A stretch of 64,000 bases of DNA from an uncultured Pseudomonadales bacterium (GTDB lineage Bacteria > Pseudomonadota > Gammaproteobacteria > Pseudomonadales > Azotimanducaceae), in contig OY282455.1 in the NCBI GenBank assembly GCA_958296195.1, forward strand, positions 496,001-560,000, read 5' to 3'. The notes beneath the pieces are model-generated. The model saw nothing but the letters and a program-made list of their open reading frames with translations. It searched no databases and had not been told where the DNA came from. Below, in pieces: positions 9,082 to 18,169 of this stretch (position 1 is its first letter; each line of letters opens with the position of its first letter). Made by a program: the position numbers and the translations under genes.

Positions 9082-12000
9082 CTATCCCGGCCGCTCCCCC
9101 CGCGCCCACAACTCCTCCAGCTTGTAGTTCACGCTCACCGCCCCAAAGTCCGGCTCCCGCCCGAAGGGTTCCCGTACATAGCGCACTTCGTACCGCTCGT
9201 CCTCCCCGAAACGCACGATGGCGAGGATGAAGTCCTCCGGTTTGTTTAGGGCCGTCAGCACCTCGTTGCGGGTCACGGTGATGCTATCCGCGCCGGCCAC
9301 GCGGCCTTTCACCTCGATGAAGCGCAGCTTGCCGGTGTTGGGGACGCGGCTTTCGATGTCGTAGCCGAGTTTTTCCAACTCGCGGTCGGTGGGCTGGAAG
9401 CCGAGTTCGCGTTCCAGCGCCATGACGATGGCCCGCGCCCGGGCTGCGGAGGCTTGGGTGTCCGCTACCCGTGAAGGCGGGGCGCTGCCCGTCATGGCTG
9501 CGATCAATCCGGCCGGCACCACCACCAAGCCGCCGACCACGGTGGGCGGCAACGCGGAAATCTGCGCTTCCCGGTCCAGTTGCGCCATGCGCTGCTGCAA
9601 GCGCTGCTGCAAGCGCTCCTGCAGGTCGTCGGCGCGGCGGCGGGCTTCGGTGGAGTTAAGGCGGGCGCCGGCCTTGCCGGCTGCCTCTTGCAGCTTCAGC
9701 TCGCTGGCGCGGTGGTCCCAGTGGGCAATTTCCTTGGTCAGCCGCGCCTTGACAGCGGCGCGGGTCTTGTCAATCCAGGCCAAGCGCCGCTGCCGCACTT
9801 CCTTGATGTGCTCCGGCACGATCTGGGCGATGGCTTCGCGCCGCGCCGCTTCCTCCAGTTCGCGGGCGATCCAAGCGCATTCCGAGCCGGCGAGGATGTC
9901 GCTTGCCAAAGGTTCGCCCTCCGCAAGGGGGCGATAGTCCAGATAGGGCGCATGATGCAGATGGCGGCAGGCGCCTTGGGCGTCCATCTCCACATAGAGC
10001 ATGCGCTGCGAGAGGGTGCGCTCGTTGTCTCGGATGGTGTGCTCCAAGGTGAACAACACACGGGGTTCGGTGCCGGGGTCGCAGTCGTCCACCAGCACGG
10101 TGCCGCGTTGCAGCAGGTCTCGGTTGCGCTCCAGCGTCAAGTCCAGCACCGCGTCGAGCAGCGGATGGCCGGGGCAGACGAACGCCGCCGACGGCTTGGC
10201 GGCTTGGGTGAGCAAAGTCTTCTCGAAGGCGATGCGTTCGTAGCGGCGCAGCACGGATTCGCTGGTTCCGATCTGTCGGTCACGGTTGCGCACCGCGGCG
10301 GGCACATGGGTGATCTCGTAGCGGCGCGGCTCCCGCTGACGCGCCGCGCCGCCGAGTTGGCGGAAGGCTTCCAAGAAGAAAGATTCGACGTAATGCGGCT
10401 GCAGCCGTCGCGCTTCGGCCCGCTCCATGTCCTCGCGCACCCGGGCGACTTGGGCGGAATCCATCGCATCCTGCGCCAGGGCGCGTTCCTCGATCAGGGT
10501 CTGCAAATGGCGGCGGTCCACCGCTTCGCTGACGGCTTGCGACAGCCGCGCCCGCACTTCTGGGCGGTCGCCATAGCGGATGGCTTCGACCAGCAGGTCG
10601 CGCAAGGGGCGGCCCTCGAATTGCAGCTTGCCCAGCACATCGAACACCTGCCCGCCGAGGGCAAAGCGGGCCTGCTCCAGCTTGTCGAGCAGTGTGCGGT
10701 AAACATCGCCTTCGCGGGTTTCCGCCGCCATCAGGTTCCATAGATGGCAGACCTCCGTTTGGCCGATGCGGTGGATGCGCCCGAAACGCTGCTCCAAGCG
10801 GTTGGGGTTCCACGGCAGGTCGTAGTTCACCATCAGGTGGGCGCGCTGCAGGTTGATGCCTTCGCCGGCGGCGTCCGTAGCCAGCAGCACCTGCGCTTCG
10901 GGGTCGTGCAGGAAGGTTTCCTGGGACTTGCGGCGTTCCTCCCGGCCCATGCCGCCGTGAATGACGGCTACCGCGTTTGGACGGCCCAGCAAAGTGCCGA
11001 TGCGCCGCTGCAGTTCGTGCAAGGTGTCCCGGTGCTCCGTGAACACCACCAGCTTTTGGCGCGGCGAGGGCCGGGGCGGGGAGATGGGGCCGCTGCCGCG
11101 GTAATGCGCTCGCTCCTGCGCCACTGCGCTTGCTAGGCGGCTGGGCGCGAAAATCATGGCCAGCAGGTTGGAGAGTTCCTGCCATTTGGCGTCCTCGCCG
11201 CTGTTCCGCAGGTCCGCGGCCAGGGCTTCCAAGCGCCGCAGCGAGTCGATCTCCGCTTGCAGTTCGGCGATGCTGCCGGCGGCGGTGGCTTGGTCGAGCA
11301 CGGCGGCCTCCGCCGCCTCCACTTCATCGAAAGGCGCTTCGTCCAAGTCCTCCACATCCTCGGCATCCAGGGTGGGGCCATCGAGAAGTGCGCCGCGCTG
11401 CAGCAGGGACGCCTCCCGCAGTCGGCTTTCAAGGCGCTCTCGCCGCCGGCGCAACGACTGGTGGATGGCTGCCGGCGAGGACGCCAAGCGCCGCTGCAGA
11501 ATGGTCAGCGCGAAACCGACGGCACCGGCCCGCTTGTTGTTGTGCAGGGCTTCGGCGCGGTTGAACTCCTCCCGCACATAGTCCGTGACGGCCTTGTAGA
11601 GACGCGCCTCGGCGGCGGAGAGCTTATAGGGCACGGAGTGGGCGACGCGCTCCGGGAACAGCGGGCGGCCGTTGAACTTCAGCAGGTTCTCCTTGGACCT
11701 GCGGCGCATCAGGTCGGACACATCCACCTGATGTACGCCGTCGCGAAAGCGTCCCTCGAAACGGTCGCCGTCCAAGAGGGCGAGGAAGAGCTGGAAGTCC
11801 TCCTCCTTGCCGTTGTGCGGCGTGGCGGTCATCAGCAGGAAGTGGCGGGTGAGGCCGGAGAGCAGTTGGCCCAAGCGGTAGCGCTTGGTGTACTTGACCT
11901 CGCCACCGAAGAAGGTTGCGGACATCTTGTGCGCTTCGTCGCACACCACCAAGTCATAGCGGCAGTCCGGCGCAGCAAGCTGTGCTTGCAGGTCTTCGTT

Positions 12001-12630
12001 GCGGGCCAGTTTGTCCAGCCGGGCAATGGCTAGGTCGTTTTCCAGGAACCAATTGCCGGTGCGGGCCGTTTGCAGTTGGTCGTTGGTGAGAATGCTGAAC
12101 GGCAGTTGAAAGCGGCGATGCAGTTCGTCCTGCCATTGCTCCGCCAAGCTGCCGGGGCACACGACCAGGCAGCGCTGCAGGTCGCCGCGCACGACCAGTT
12201 CCTTCATCAGCAGCCCGGCCATGATGGTCTTGCCGGCACCGGGATCGTCCGCCAACAGGAAGCGCAACGGCTGGCGCGGCAGCATGGCCTCGTAAACGGC
12301 GGTGATCTGGTGCGGCAGCGGCTCCACCAAGGAGGTGTGGACGGCTAGTAGCGGGTCAAATAGGTGGGCAAGGCGAATTCGGTGGGCCTCGGCAACCAGC
12401 CGGTACTTGGCGCCGTCTCCGTCGAAACTCCACGGACGGCCTTGTGCGACCACTTCGAGACGAGCTTCGTCATCGCGGTAGAGAATTTCCTCAGCAACGC
12501 CGCCGGATGGCGACCGGTAGATGAGTGTCAGCGCATCCGAACCATGCCATTGCACGTTGACCACGGCGACCGGCGCGTCCGGGTACAGGCCGCGCACGGA
12601 AGTGTTCGGCGCTAGGTCTTCAAGTTTCAA
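9082..12630 (-). CDS. SNF2-like helicase with C-terminal DUF3883 (DrmD-like)
   Basis: 1182 aa, the size of DISARM DrmD helicases. Seen: an N-terminal LEDLAPNTSVRGLYPDAPV lead, Walker A ADDPGAGKT near 130, a CDEAH box near 235, and the SNF2 C-terminal signature with PWNPNRLEQRFGRIHRIGQ near 625. At about 1085-1165 there is a DUF3883 domain (LGYDIESR, FIEVKGR). ATP-driven translocation on DNA is expected. The only start that keeps the conserved N-terminus is the TTG at 12628-12630, inside the last codons of the Rieske gene. It heads the defence operon; how it is transcribed is unclear because no separate promoter is obvious. Confidence 0.85.
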   Translation of the reverse strand: MKLEDLAPNTSVRGLYPDAPVAVVNVQWHGSDALTLIYRSPSGGVAEEILYRDDEARLEVVAQGRPWSFDGDGAKYRLVAEAHRIRLAHLFDPLLAVHTSLVEPLPHQITAVYEAMLPRQPLRFLLADDPGAGKTIMAGLLMKELVVRGDLQRCLVVCPGSLAEQWQDELHRRFQLPFSILTNDQLQTARTGNWFLENDLAIARLDKLARNEDLQAQLAAPDCRYDLVVCDEAHKMSATFFGGEVKYTKRYRLGQLLSGLTRHFLLMTATPHNGKEEDFQLFLALLDGDRFEGRFRDGVHQVDVSDLMRRRSKENLLKFNGRPLFPERVAHSVPYKLSAAEARLYKAVTDYVREEFNRAEALHNNKRAGAVGFALTILQRRLASSPAAIHQSLRRRRERLESRLREASLLQRGALLDGPTLDAEDVEDLDEAPFDEVEAAEAAVLDQATAAGSIAELQAEIDSLRRLEALAADLRNSGEDAKWQELSNLLAMIFAPSRLASAVAQERAHYRGSGPISPPRPSPRQKLVVFTEHRDTLHELQRRIGTLLGRPNAVAVIHGGMGREERRKSQETFLHDPEAQVLLATDAAGEGINLQRAHLMVNYDLPWNPNRLEQRFGRIHRIGQTEVCHLWNLMAAETREGDVYRTLLDKLEQARFALGGQVFDVLGKLQFEGRPLRDLLVEAIRYGDRPEVRARLSQAVSEAVDRRHLQTLIEERALAQDAMDSAQVARVREDMERAEARRLQPHYVESFFLEAFRQLGGAARQREPRRYEITHVPAAVRNRDRQIGTSESVLRRYERIAFEKTLLTQAAKPSAAFVCPGHPLLDAVLDLTLERNRDLLQRGTVLVDDCDPGTEPRVLFTLEHTIRDNERTLSQRMLYVEMDAQGACRHLHHAPYLDYRPLAEGEPLASDILAGSECAWIARELEEAARREAIAQIVPEHIKEVRQRRLAWIDKTRAAVKARLTKEIAHWDHRASELKLQEAAGKAGARLNSTEARRRADDLQERLQQRLQQRMAQLDREAQISALPPTVVGGLVVVPAGLIAAMTGSAPPSRVADTQASAARARAIVMALERELGFQPTDRELEKLGYDIESRVPNTGKLRFIEVKGRVAGADSITVTRNEVLTALNKPEDFILAIVRFGEDERYEVRYVREPFGREPDFGAVSVNYKLEELWARGERPG

Positions 12631-13879
12631 GCGGGGCCATCGCCGTCAGGTACCAATCGACGAAGTCCAGGCAGGCGCTCTCGTGTTCTGGGTGGTAGGG
12701 GCCGGGCTCGAAGAAGCGGGAATTCACCCCCGCGCTGTTGCGCTCAATGATGTGCTTGTCCTCCACCGAGGTGCGGTCCCATAGCCAGATGAGGGCATCG
12801 CGGTCGTAGTCGCGGCCGGCCTCGGCGTCGCCACGCACGAACCAGACCACCTCCATGTCGGTGCTGGCGGGGCTGCGCGGCGTGAAGCGGTACAGGACGC
12901 AGTGGTCCGGGTAGTTCAGCATGAAGGCCAGGGGGCCGAACTGAAAGTCCCCGGCGGCGCCGTCATAGCCCTTGAAGTCGCCCATCAGGGGCGCCACTGG
13001 CCTGCCCCCCTTGCTGCCGGTCTGAAAACCATCGTAGAGGGCGTAGCGGCTGGTGTAGATGCAGGCGCCAAAGGCGGGCGCGGTGCCGTAGGCTTGGTAG
13101 AGGTCCAGCGCAATGCCCTGCACTCCCGTCTGAGCCTCCGCCCGTTCGTGCATGGCGGCGTTGATGCGCTCCACTTTTTCGCCTAGCTCCGCCAAGGTGT
13201 GCAGCTTGGCGTAGGCGCGGTGGGCGGTGGCGCAGTGGTAGCACTCCAGGTAGTTTTCCAACACCAGCTTCCAGTTGGCCTCCACGGGATACACTTGGCG
13301 GTGGGCGATCTTGGCGGTGGGCAGCCCGTAGGGGCGCAGGGCTGGCGCGATGCGGTTCAAAACGCTGTGGAAATCTGCGGCGGCGGAGTCCGCGTTGATG
13401 AATATCAGGCCCTCGAAAACCAAGCATTGCGCCCTTTTCAGGCCGTAGTCCGCCGGGTCGAAGCCCGGCTTGGCGGCCATGTCCCGGGCCGCCTTGAGGC
13501 TGCCGTCCAAGTTGTAAACCCAGCCGTGGTAGGGGCAGGCGAAGGTCTTGCGGTTGCCTTGCGCCGCCTCGCACAGGCGCGAGCCGCGGTGCCGGCAGAC
13601 ATTCATCAGGGCATGGACGGCGCCATCGCCGGCGCGGACCAGGATGATGGAGTCCTCCCCCAAGTCGAACAGGAAGTAGTCGCCGGGGTTGGGCAACTGA
13701 CTGACATGGCCGGCATAGAGCCAGCTCCTGTAGAGAATTTCGTCCAGTTCCTTGCGATACACCAATTGGGAGCGATAAAAATAGGCGTCCATCGCAAAGC
13801 CCGGCCTAGCCCGCTGCACCGCCACCTGCTCCGCCAGCCGCTGCAAGGAGTCCTCAGGCTCGGTTGCAATGCTCGTCAT
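12620..13879 (-). CDS. Rieske aromatic ring-hydroxylating-type oxygenase, alpha subunit
   Basis: 419 aa. The Rieske [2Fe-2S] site is clear: NVCRHRGSRLC followed by FACPYHGW (C-x-H ... C-x2-H). The mononuclear iron site shows as ENYLECYHCATAHR. Family members hydroxylate aromatics or demethylate/cleave quaternary amines such as carnitine and glycine betaine. The GcvT-like and COG1233 genes a few kb away on the same strand favour methylated-amine use, but the substrate is not determined. The reductase partner is not in the window. The gene's 3' end overlaps the helicase start by 11 nt, so a catabolic gene and a defence gene are fused head to tail. Confidence 0.9.
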   Translation of the reverse strand: MTSIATEPEDSLQRLAEQVAVQRARPGFAMDAYFYRSQLVYRKELDEILYRSWLYAGHVSQLPNPGDYFLFDLGEDSIILVRAGDGAVHALMNVCRHRGSRLCEAAQGNRKTFACPYHGWVYNLDGSLKAARDMAAKPGFDPADYGLKRAQCLVFEGLIFINADSAAADFHSVLNRIAPALRPYGLPTAKIAHRQVYPVEANWKLVLENYLECYHCATAHRAYAKLHTLAELGEKVERINAAMHERAEAQTGVQGIALDLYQAYGTAPAFGACIYTSRYALYDGFQTGSKGGRPVAPLMGDFKGYDGAAGDFQFGPLAFMLNYPDHCVLYRFTPRSPASTDMEVVWFVRGDAEAGRDYDRDALIWLWDRTSVEDKHIIERNSAGVNSRFFEPGPYHPEHESACLDFVDWYLTAMAPLET

Positions 13880-13965
13880 GTTGCCGACCTGCCGCCCCTA
13901 GGAATGTGCATTATCAAGGAAAGCAGGCAGGGGAGAAAGTCATGTACAGGTGTGGCGGGCGCAAA

Positions 13966-14508
13966 CTACCCCCAATACCAAGCAGTGAAGGCAAGGGTGT
14001 GAACTTGCTGGGCGGCGCTGCGGGCGGAGGCGGGAAACCAAGCCAACTCCCGGCCGGCACCGTCCCGAGATTGTGCTGAACGGGCGCGAACTCCCCTTAG
14101 GCCAGCAGCCTTGGCCCTCCCTCCAATAGGCTGGCATAGAGTGTGCGGGATCAAGACGCCGTCATTCGCGTAGGGAAAAGTTGGGGGCAGCCCAGCGGCG
14201 CGAACGCCCTCCGGCGTGTGCATGTCGGCTAAGGTCTGGGACCTCGGCAGGGTGCAGCCAACCAAAATTGGGCCACTGTCATCGCGCAGATCCTCTGGTT
14301 CATAAGGCCACTCGGCGATGAACGTGCGGAGGTTCAAACGAGCCGTGACTTGGTCCTCATTCAGGTAGAGAGCAGGAAAGCTGCGCGACGGGTTCCAGCG
14401 TCCGCCCTGCTCCTGCGCAAACCTAGGGTCCAAGGGGTTCGCCCAATCCCGCCTAGCGACGCGCCACCAAACATGGGCGTTGGGAAGCCTCTCCTGAATG
14501 AGTGTCAC
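13966..14508 (-). CDS. RES domain toxin
   Basis: 180 aa. HVWWRVAR at the N-terminus, GGRWNPSRSFPALYLNED with its conserved Arg/Tyr/Glu, and the C-terminal block fit the RES family. These toxins degrade NAD+ (NAD phosphorylase or glycohydrolase activity) and stop growth. The GTG start at 14506-14508 lies 2 nt after the antitoxin stop, so the pair is coupled with antitoxin first, the usual order for Xre-RES modules. Length is normal and no frame break is visible. Confidence 0.85.
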   Translation of the reverse strand: MTLIQERLPNAHVWWRVARRDWANPLDPRFAQEQGGRWNPSRSFPALYLNEDQVTARLNLRTFIAEWPYEPEDLRDDSGPILVGCTLPRSQTLADMHTPEGVRAAGLPPTFPYANDGVLIPHTLCQPIGGRAKAAGLRGVRARSAQSRDGAGRELAWFPASARSAAQQVHTLAFTAWYWG

Positions 14509-14510
14509 GG

Positions 14511-14960
14511 TCAGCGATGCGCCCGCTCAAACTGAAACATGTCGCGGCAGACAGCCAGCACCGTCGAGGTGTCGCCCTGCGCCAGCAAGTCCAGCAGGGA
14601 AACGCCGCCGCGGGACAGGACTGGCCTACGGACGACGGCCGGTATGCGGTCGCGCTTCAAGTAACGCACCAACAGGTCAGTGGCGGCGGCCAAATCTGCA
14701 AAAGCGGCGGTCCGGTCGGCTGGCGCACCCTGCCTCAGCCACTTGCCAACCGCTTGGCGACTGACGCCAAGCAGCCGCGCCGCCTCCGCTTGGCTGAGCC
14801 CCCAAGCCTGCAACACTTGCGCTAGGGATTCTCCAGCTCGCCGCCGGCCGAGGCTCTCGGCAAAGACGTCAAGCCAAGCTACCTTGTGCCTGTGCGCCAT
14901 GTAAACTTGCGCCGCAGCCTCCTCAGGGCCAAGCCCCTGCAACAATGCTTCGCTTCTCAA
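14511..14960 (-). CDS. Xre/MbcA-type antitoxin of RES pair
   Basis: 149 aa. A helix-turn-helix (LSQAEAARLLGVSRQAVGKWL) lies mid-protein and a C-terminal toxin-binding tail (IPAVVRRPVLSRGGVSLLDLLAQG) matches antitoxins of RES toxins. I place the start at the TTG at 14958-14960, because AGGAGGT sits 6-7 nt before it; a TTG at 14997-14999 would add 13 residues without a good ribosome-binding site. Only about 60 nt separate it from the target repeat of the first IS, so the IS may have replaced or modified its promoter. Expected to repress its own operon. Confidence 0.8.
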   Translation of the reverse strand: MRSEALLQGLGPEEAAAQVYMAHRHKVAWLDVFAESLGRRRAGESLAQVLQAWGLSQAEAARLLGVSRQAVGKWLRQGAPADRTAAFADLAAATDLLVRYLKRDRIPAVVRRPVLSRGGVSLLDLLAQGDTSTVLAVCRDMFQFERAHR

Positions 14961-15016
14961 CGAGGCGACCTCCTGTGCTTTTCGGCAATCATCTGTCAAC
15001 CGCTACTCAATGTCAA

Positions 15017-15031
15017 CCCACCAGCCCAAGG
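15017..15031. repeat. Target-site repeat copy 1 (left of first IS)
   Basis: CCCACCAGCCCAAGG, the first of three copies in the window (others at 16549-16564 and 18154-18169). It directly abuts the TGTTA terminus of the first IS element and reads as its left target-site duplication. Confidence 0.8.
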
Positions 15032-16548
15032 TGTTAAGAACAAATAAAGTGTCCGCTTTAAGAACACAGGAACTGTCCGGTTTTACTGTCGCCCGGTTTG
15101 ACAACCGGAGCGCATTGACATGGGCAAGGCGAGCTTGGCTCAGGAGAAGCGGGACATGGTGTTCGAGGAGGTTTACGGGGTTTGGACGGAGCGTCGGCTG
15201 ACGCAGGAGGATGCGGCGGAGCTTTTGGGGGTTTGCCCCCGGACGTTCCGGCGCTGGGCGGAGCGCTACGAGGGGGACGGGATCGACGGTCTTCGTGACC
15301 GGCGGCTGTCGGGGGCGTCGCACCGCGCGGCGCCGGTGGACGAGGTGATGCGGATGGTGGATCGGTACCGGACGCGGCATGAGGGCTGGAGCGTGAGGCA
15401 CTTTTACTCCTGGTACCGCCGCGACGGCGGTGAGCGCAGCTATGGCTGGGTGAAGGACAAGCTTCAGCAGGCGGGCGCCGTGCCCAGGTCGAAGGGCCGG
15501 GGCAGGCACCGCAAGCGTCGGGAGCGGGCGCCTTGGCCGGGGATGCTGCTGCATCAGGACGGCAGCAGCCACGAGTGGGTTGAGGGCCGGCGTTGGGACC
15601 TGATCGTGACGATGGACGACGCGACGAGCGAGCACCACTCGATGTTCCTGTGCGAGGAGGAGGGGCTGTGGAGCAGCTTTCGGGGCGTTCGGGAGACGAT
15701 CGGGGCCAAGGGCCTGTTCTGCTCGCTTTACACGGACCGGGGCTCGCACTACTGGACGACGCCGGAGGCGGGCGGGAAGGTGGACCGGGAGAACCCGACG
15801 CAGTTCGGCCGGGCGATGGCCCGTCTGGGGATCGAGATGATCCCGGCCTACTCGCCGGAGGCGCGGGGGCGCTCGGAGCGGGCGTTCGGCACCCACCAAG
15901 GCCGGCTGCCGAAGGAGTTGGCGCTGGCCGGGGCGACGGACCTGGAGTCCGCCAACCGCCACCTGGCGGAGGTCTACATGCCGGCCTTCAACGCGGAGTT
16001 CGCGCAGCCGGCGCGGGATTCGGGTTCGGCGTTCGTGCCCTGCCGGGACCCGGCGGCGCTGGACGACGTCCTGTGCGAGGTTCACGAGCGCACCGTGGGC
16101 CGGGACAACTGCGTGAGGTTCGAGGGGCTGGCCCTGCAGTTGCCGGCGGACCGGCATCGGCCCCACTACGCGAAGGTCAGGGTGAAGGTCCGCCGCCACG
16201 CCGACGGCACGCTGTCGGTCTGGCACGGCCCCCGCCGACTGGCCAAGCACGGTCCCAAGGGCGAGCCGGCGGCGGACGGCGAACTGGCCGCCGCCGCGTA
16301 GCGCCATGCCGAACGGTGCGCCCCCGATCCAGCCGCCGCCGGGCTTTGCGCCTCGGACTGCGGTCGCTGCGCTCCCTTCGCCCGAGGCGCAAAGCCCGAC
16401 TGAAACCCGAACGGCGCCGGCTTCAAGCGCCGGCCGTCCGGATGCAAACTTGCGCTGCGGGAAGCGCCAAAGCCTTGCCCGCGCCCACCGCAGCCAAACC
16501 GGACAGTTTATTTGTTCTAAAACCGGACACTTCTATTTGTTGCTAACA
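15032..16548 (+). mobile_element. IS1202-like (ISNCY) insertion sequence, element 1
   Basis: 1517 bp from TGTTAAGAACAAAT at the left to the imperfect inverted copy ending TAACA at the right. Each end holds two tandem subterminal motifs, GTGTCCG (outer) and ACTGTCCGG (inner), likely transposase binding sites. One transposase gene fills it. It is flanked by 15-bp direct repeats, so it looks like an intact recent insertion. The element sits between the RES antitoxin gene and a second related IS. Confidence 0.85.
15120..16301 (+). CDS. ISNCY/IS1202-type DDE transposase
   Basis: 393 aa, complete. An N-terminal helix-turn-helix (LTQEDAAELLGVCPRTFRRWAERY) precedes an rve-type DDE domain: Asp in LLHQDGSSHEW, Asp in LYTDRGSHYW and Glu in GRSERAFGTHQ. 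The C-terminus is a basic beta domain (FEGLALQLPADR). The ATG at 15120 follows a GGAG. It mobilises the surrounding element. A frameshifted relative lies at 42790-43122, so this family has moved in the genome more than once. Confidence 0.9.
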   Translation: MGKASLAQEKRDMVFEEVYGVWTERRLTQEDAAELLGVCPRTFRRWAERYEGDGIDGLRDRRLSGASHRAAPVDEVMRMVDRYRTRHEGWSVRHFYSWYRRDGGERSYGWVKDKLQQAGAVPRSKGRGRHRKRRERAPWPGMLLHQDGSSHEWVEGRRWDLIVTMDDATSEHHSMFLCEEEGLWSSFRGVRETIGAKGLFCSLYTDRGSHYWTTPEAGGKVDRENPTQFGRAMARLGIEMIPAYSPEARGRSERAFGTHQGRLPKELALAGATDLESANRHLAEVYMPAFNAEFAQPARDSGSAFVPCRDPAALDDVLCEVHERTVGRDNCVRFEGLALQLPADRHRPHYAKVRVKVRRHADGTLSVWHGPRRLAKHGPKGEPAADGELAAAA

Positions 16549-16564
16549 CCCACCAGCCCAAGGC
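16549..16564. repeat. Target-site repeat copy 2 (between the two IS)
   Basis: CCCACCAGCCCAAGGC, shared by the right end of element 1 and the left end of element 2. It is identical over 16 bp to the copy at 18154-18169. Confidence 0.8.
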
Positions 16565-18153
16565 TGTCAACGCAAAGTAGAAATGTCCCCTTTTGTGCAA
16601 AGTAGAAATGTCCCCTTTTGCCGGCGACGCAGCCCCTGAACGGCCGAGCCGCCGAGCCCGTCCGAGCAGCGTTTTCCACGGTCTTTCCACGGGCGCGGTC
16701 CCCCCACCCAAAAGAGCGGCGGTGGGAAGGCGGTGGCAAACGCGGCGCCGCCTCGGACGCGCCGTCCCCGGCCCGGCGCGGCCCTCATGCCGCGGCGCAC
16801 GCCGGCTTGAACGGCCGGCGCCACGGATGGTCCGGCGCCGGCTTCCAGTCCGGCCGCGCGGCCTGCGCCGCCTTCGCCTCGTCCACCCGGTCCCGGACGT
16901 CCTTCTCGCCAGCGACCGCGACCGCCGCCCCGCCTTCCGCCAGCACCCGGAACGCCAGCCTGCGCCCCTTGAGGAGCACCGACGCTGCGCCGCCGAAGCC
17001 CTTGCACACCGTCACCGCCGCGCCGCGGAGCCGGCGGCCCTTGCCCTCGCCGACCAGCTGGAACTCGCGCCGCTCGAACTTGAACGTCAGGTTCCTCGAC
17101 AGCTTGCGGACATGGTGCTCGCAGAGGATCAGGTCCAGCTCCTCCGCGCCGTGCAGCACCGGCCGGTGCGCGTCCTCCGCGTCGCGCGGAGCCGCCGCGA
17201 AGCGCCGGTTGAAGTCCGCCATGAACTCCGGCAAGTAGCTGTTCGCCGCCTCGATCCCGTCGATCCCGCGCAGCCGCATCTCCTTCACCAGCCGGTCCTG
17301 CAGCGTCAGGTTCGCCCGCTCCACCCGCCCCTTCGCCTGCGGCGTGCTCGCGTGGATCGGCTCGATGTCCAGCGTCTTGAGCGCCCGCGTGAACTGCGTC
17401 GGCGCGTCCTCCCCGTCCTTCCGGTTCACCCGGAACACGCTGTGGCGGTCCGAGTAGAGCGCCACCGGCCGGCCGTGCGCCGCCAGATGGTCTCGCAGCG
17501 TCTCCATGTACGCCTGCGTCGTCTCCGACCTGAAGAACCGCAGCGCCAGCAGCCGGCTGGTCGCGTCGTCGATGAACACGATCAGCGAGCAGCGCGGCCC
17601 CCGCCCCTCGAACCAGTCATGCGGCGAACCGTCCACCTGCACCAGCTCGCCGACCCGCGCCCGGCGCGGCCGGCTCTGGTGGACCCGCGCCTCCCGGCGC
17701 CGCTTCGGGCGCCAAAGCCCTTCCTCCGCCATCCACTTCCTCAGCGTCTCGCGCGACAGCGACAGGCCGTGCTCCTCGGACAGCTTCTCCGCCGCGAACG
17801 TCGGCCCGAAGTCCGCGTAGCGCTCCCGAACCAAGCGCAGCGCCTCCCGCCGCGCCTCCTCTCCAAACGCCCTGTTCGACGGCGCGCCCCGGCGCCTGGA
17901 CGCCATCCCCGCCGCGCCCCGTTCCCGGAGCCGCTTCGCCAGGCGCTTCACCTGCCTCACGCTCAGGCCCAAGCGCTCCGCAGCCTCACGCTGCTTCAGC
18001 CGCCTCTCCAAAACCGCCAGAACCACCGCCGCCCGGTCCGCTTCCTTCACCGTCATCAATCTCCCCTCCGCAACCAAACCGGCACCCTCCCGCCAAGCGA
18101 AAAGGGGACACTTTAAAGTTGCAGAAAGGGGACATTACGACTTTGCGCTAACA
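16565..18153 (-). mobile_element. IS1202-like (ISNCY) insertion sequence, element 2
   Basis: 1589 bp. The left end TGTCAACGCAAAGTAGAAATG and the right end (inverted TGTTAGCGCAAAGTCGTAATG) are imperfect inverted repeats. Each end carries two tandem TGTCCCCTTT motifs, the same two-site end design as element 1 with a different core. The element is flanked by perfect 16-bp direct repeats. The single transposase gene runs on the minus strand, opposite to element 1. Confidence 0.85.
16785..18056 (-). CDS. ISNCY/IS1202-type DDE transposase (element 2)
   Basis: 423 aa. The helix-turn-helix LKQREAAERLGLSVRQVKRLAKR is followed by an rve core with Asp in LVQVDGSPHDW, Asp in LYSDRHSVF and Glu in KGRVERANLT. 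It differs strongly from the element 1 transposase but has the same layout. The ATG at 18054-18056 has GGAGGGGAG 4 nt upstream; a TTG 21 nt earlier is a weaker alternative. No frame breaks, so probably functional. Confidence 0.9.
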   Translation of the reverse strand: MTVKEADRAAVVLAVLERRLKQREAAERLGLSVRQVKRLAKRLRERGAAGMASRRRGAPSNRAFGEEARREALRLVRERYADFGPTFAAEKLSEEHGLSLSRETLRKWMAEEGLWRPKRRREARVHQSRPRRARVGELVQVDGSPHDWFEGRGPRCSLIVFIDDATSRLLALRFFRSETTQAYMETLRDHLAAHGRPVALYSDRHSVFRVNRKDGEDAPTQFTRALKTLDIEPIHASTPQAKGRVERANLTLQDRLVKEMRLRGIDGIEAANSYLPEFMADFNRRFAAAPRDAEDAHRPVLHGAEELDLILCEHHVRKLSRNLTFKFERREFQLVGEGKGRRLRGAAVTVCKGFGGAASVLLKGRRLAFRVLAEGGAAVAVAGEKDVRDRVDEAKAAQAARPDWKPAPDHPWRRPFKPACAAA

Positions 18154-18169
18154 CCCACCAGCCCAAGGC
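18154..18169. repeat. Target-site repeat copy 3 (right of second IS)
   Basis: CCCACCAGCCCAAGGC, the right target duplication of element 2. It forms the left arm and loop of the hairpin at 18155-18179, which was probably the original insertion target. Confidence 0.8.

Noticed and set aside
9580-10743. 387-codon plus-strand frame
   Set aside because: Shadow of the SNF2 helicase gene.
15003-16307. Long minus-strand reading frame (434 codons) over the first IS
   Set aside because: It is antisense to a clear DDE transposase and is rich in Arg, Pro and Ala from GC-rich third positions.
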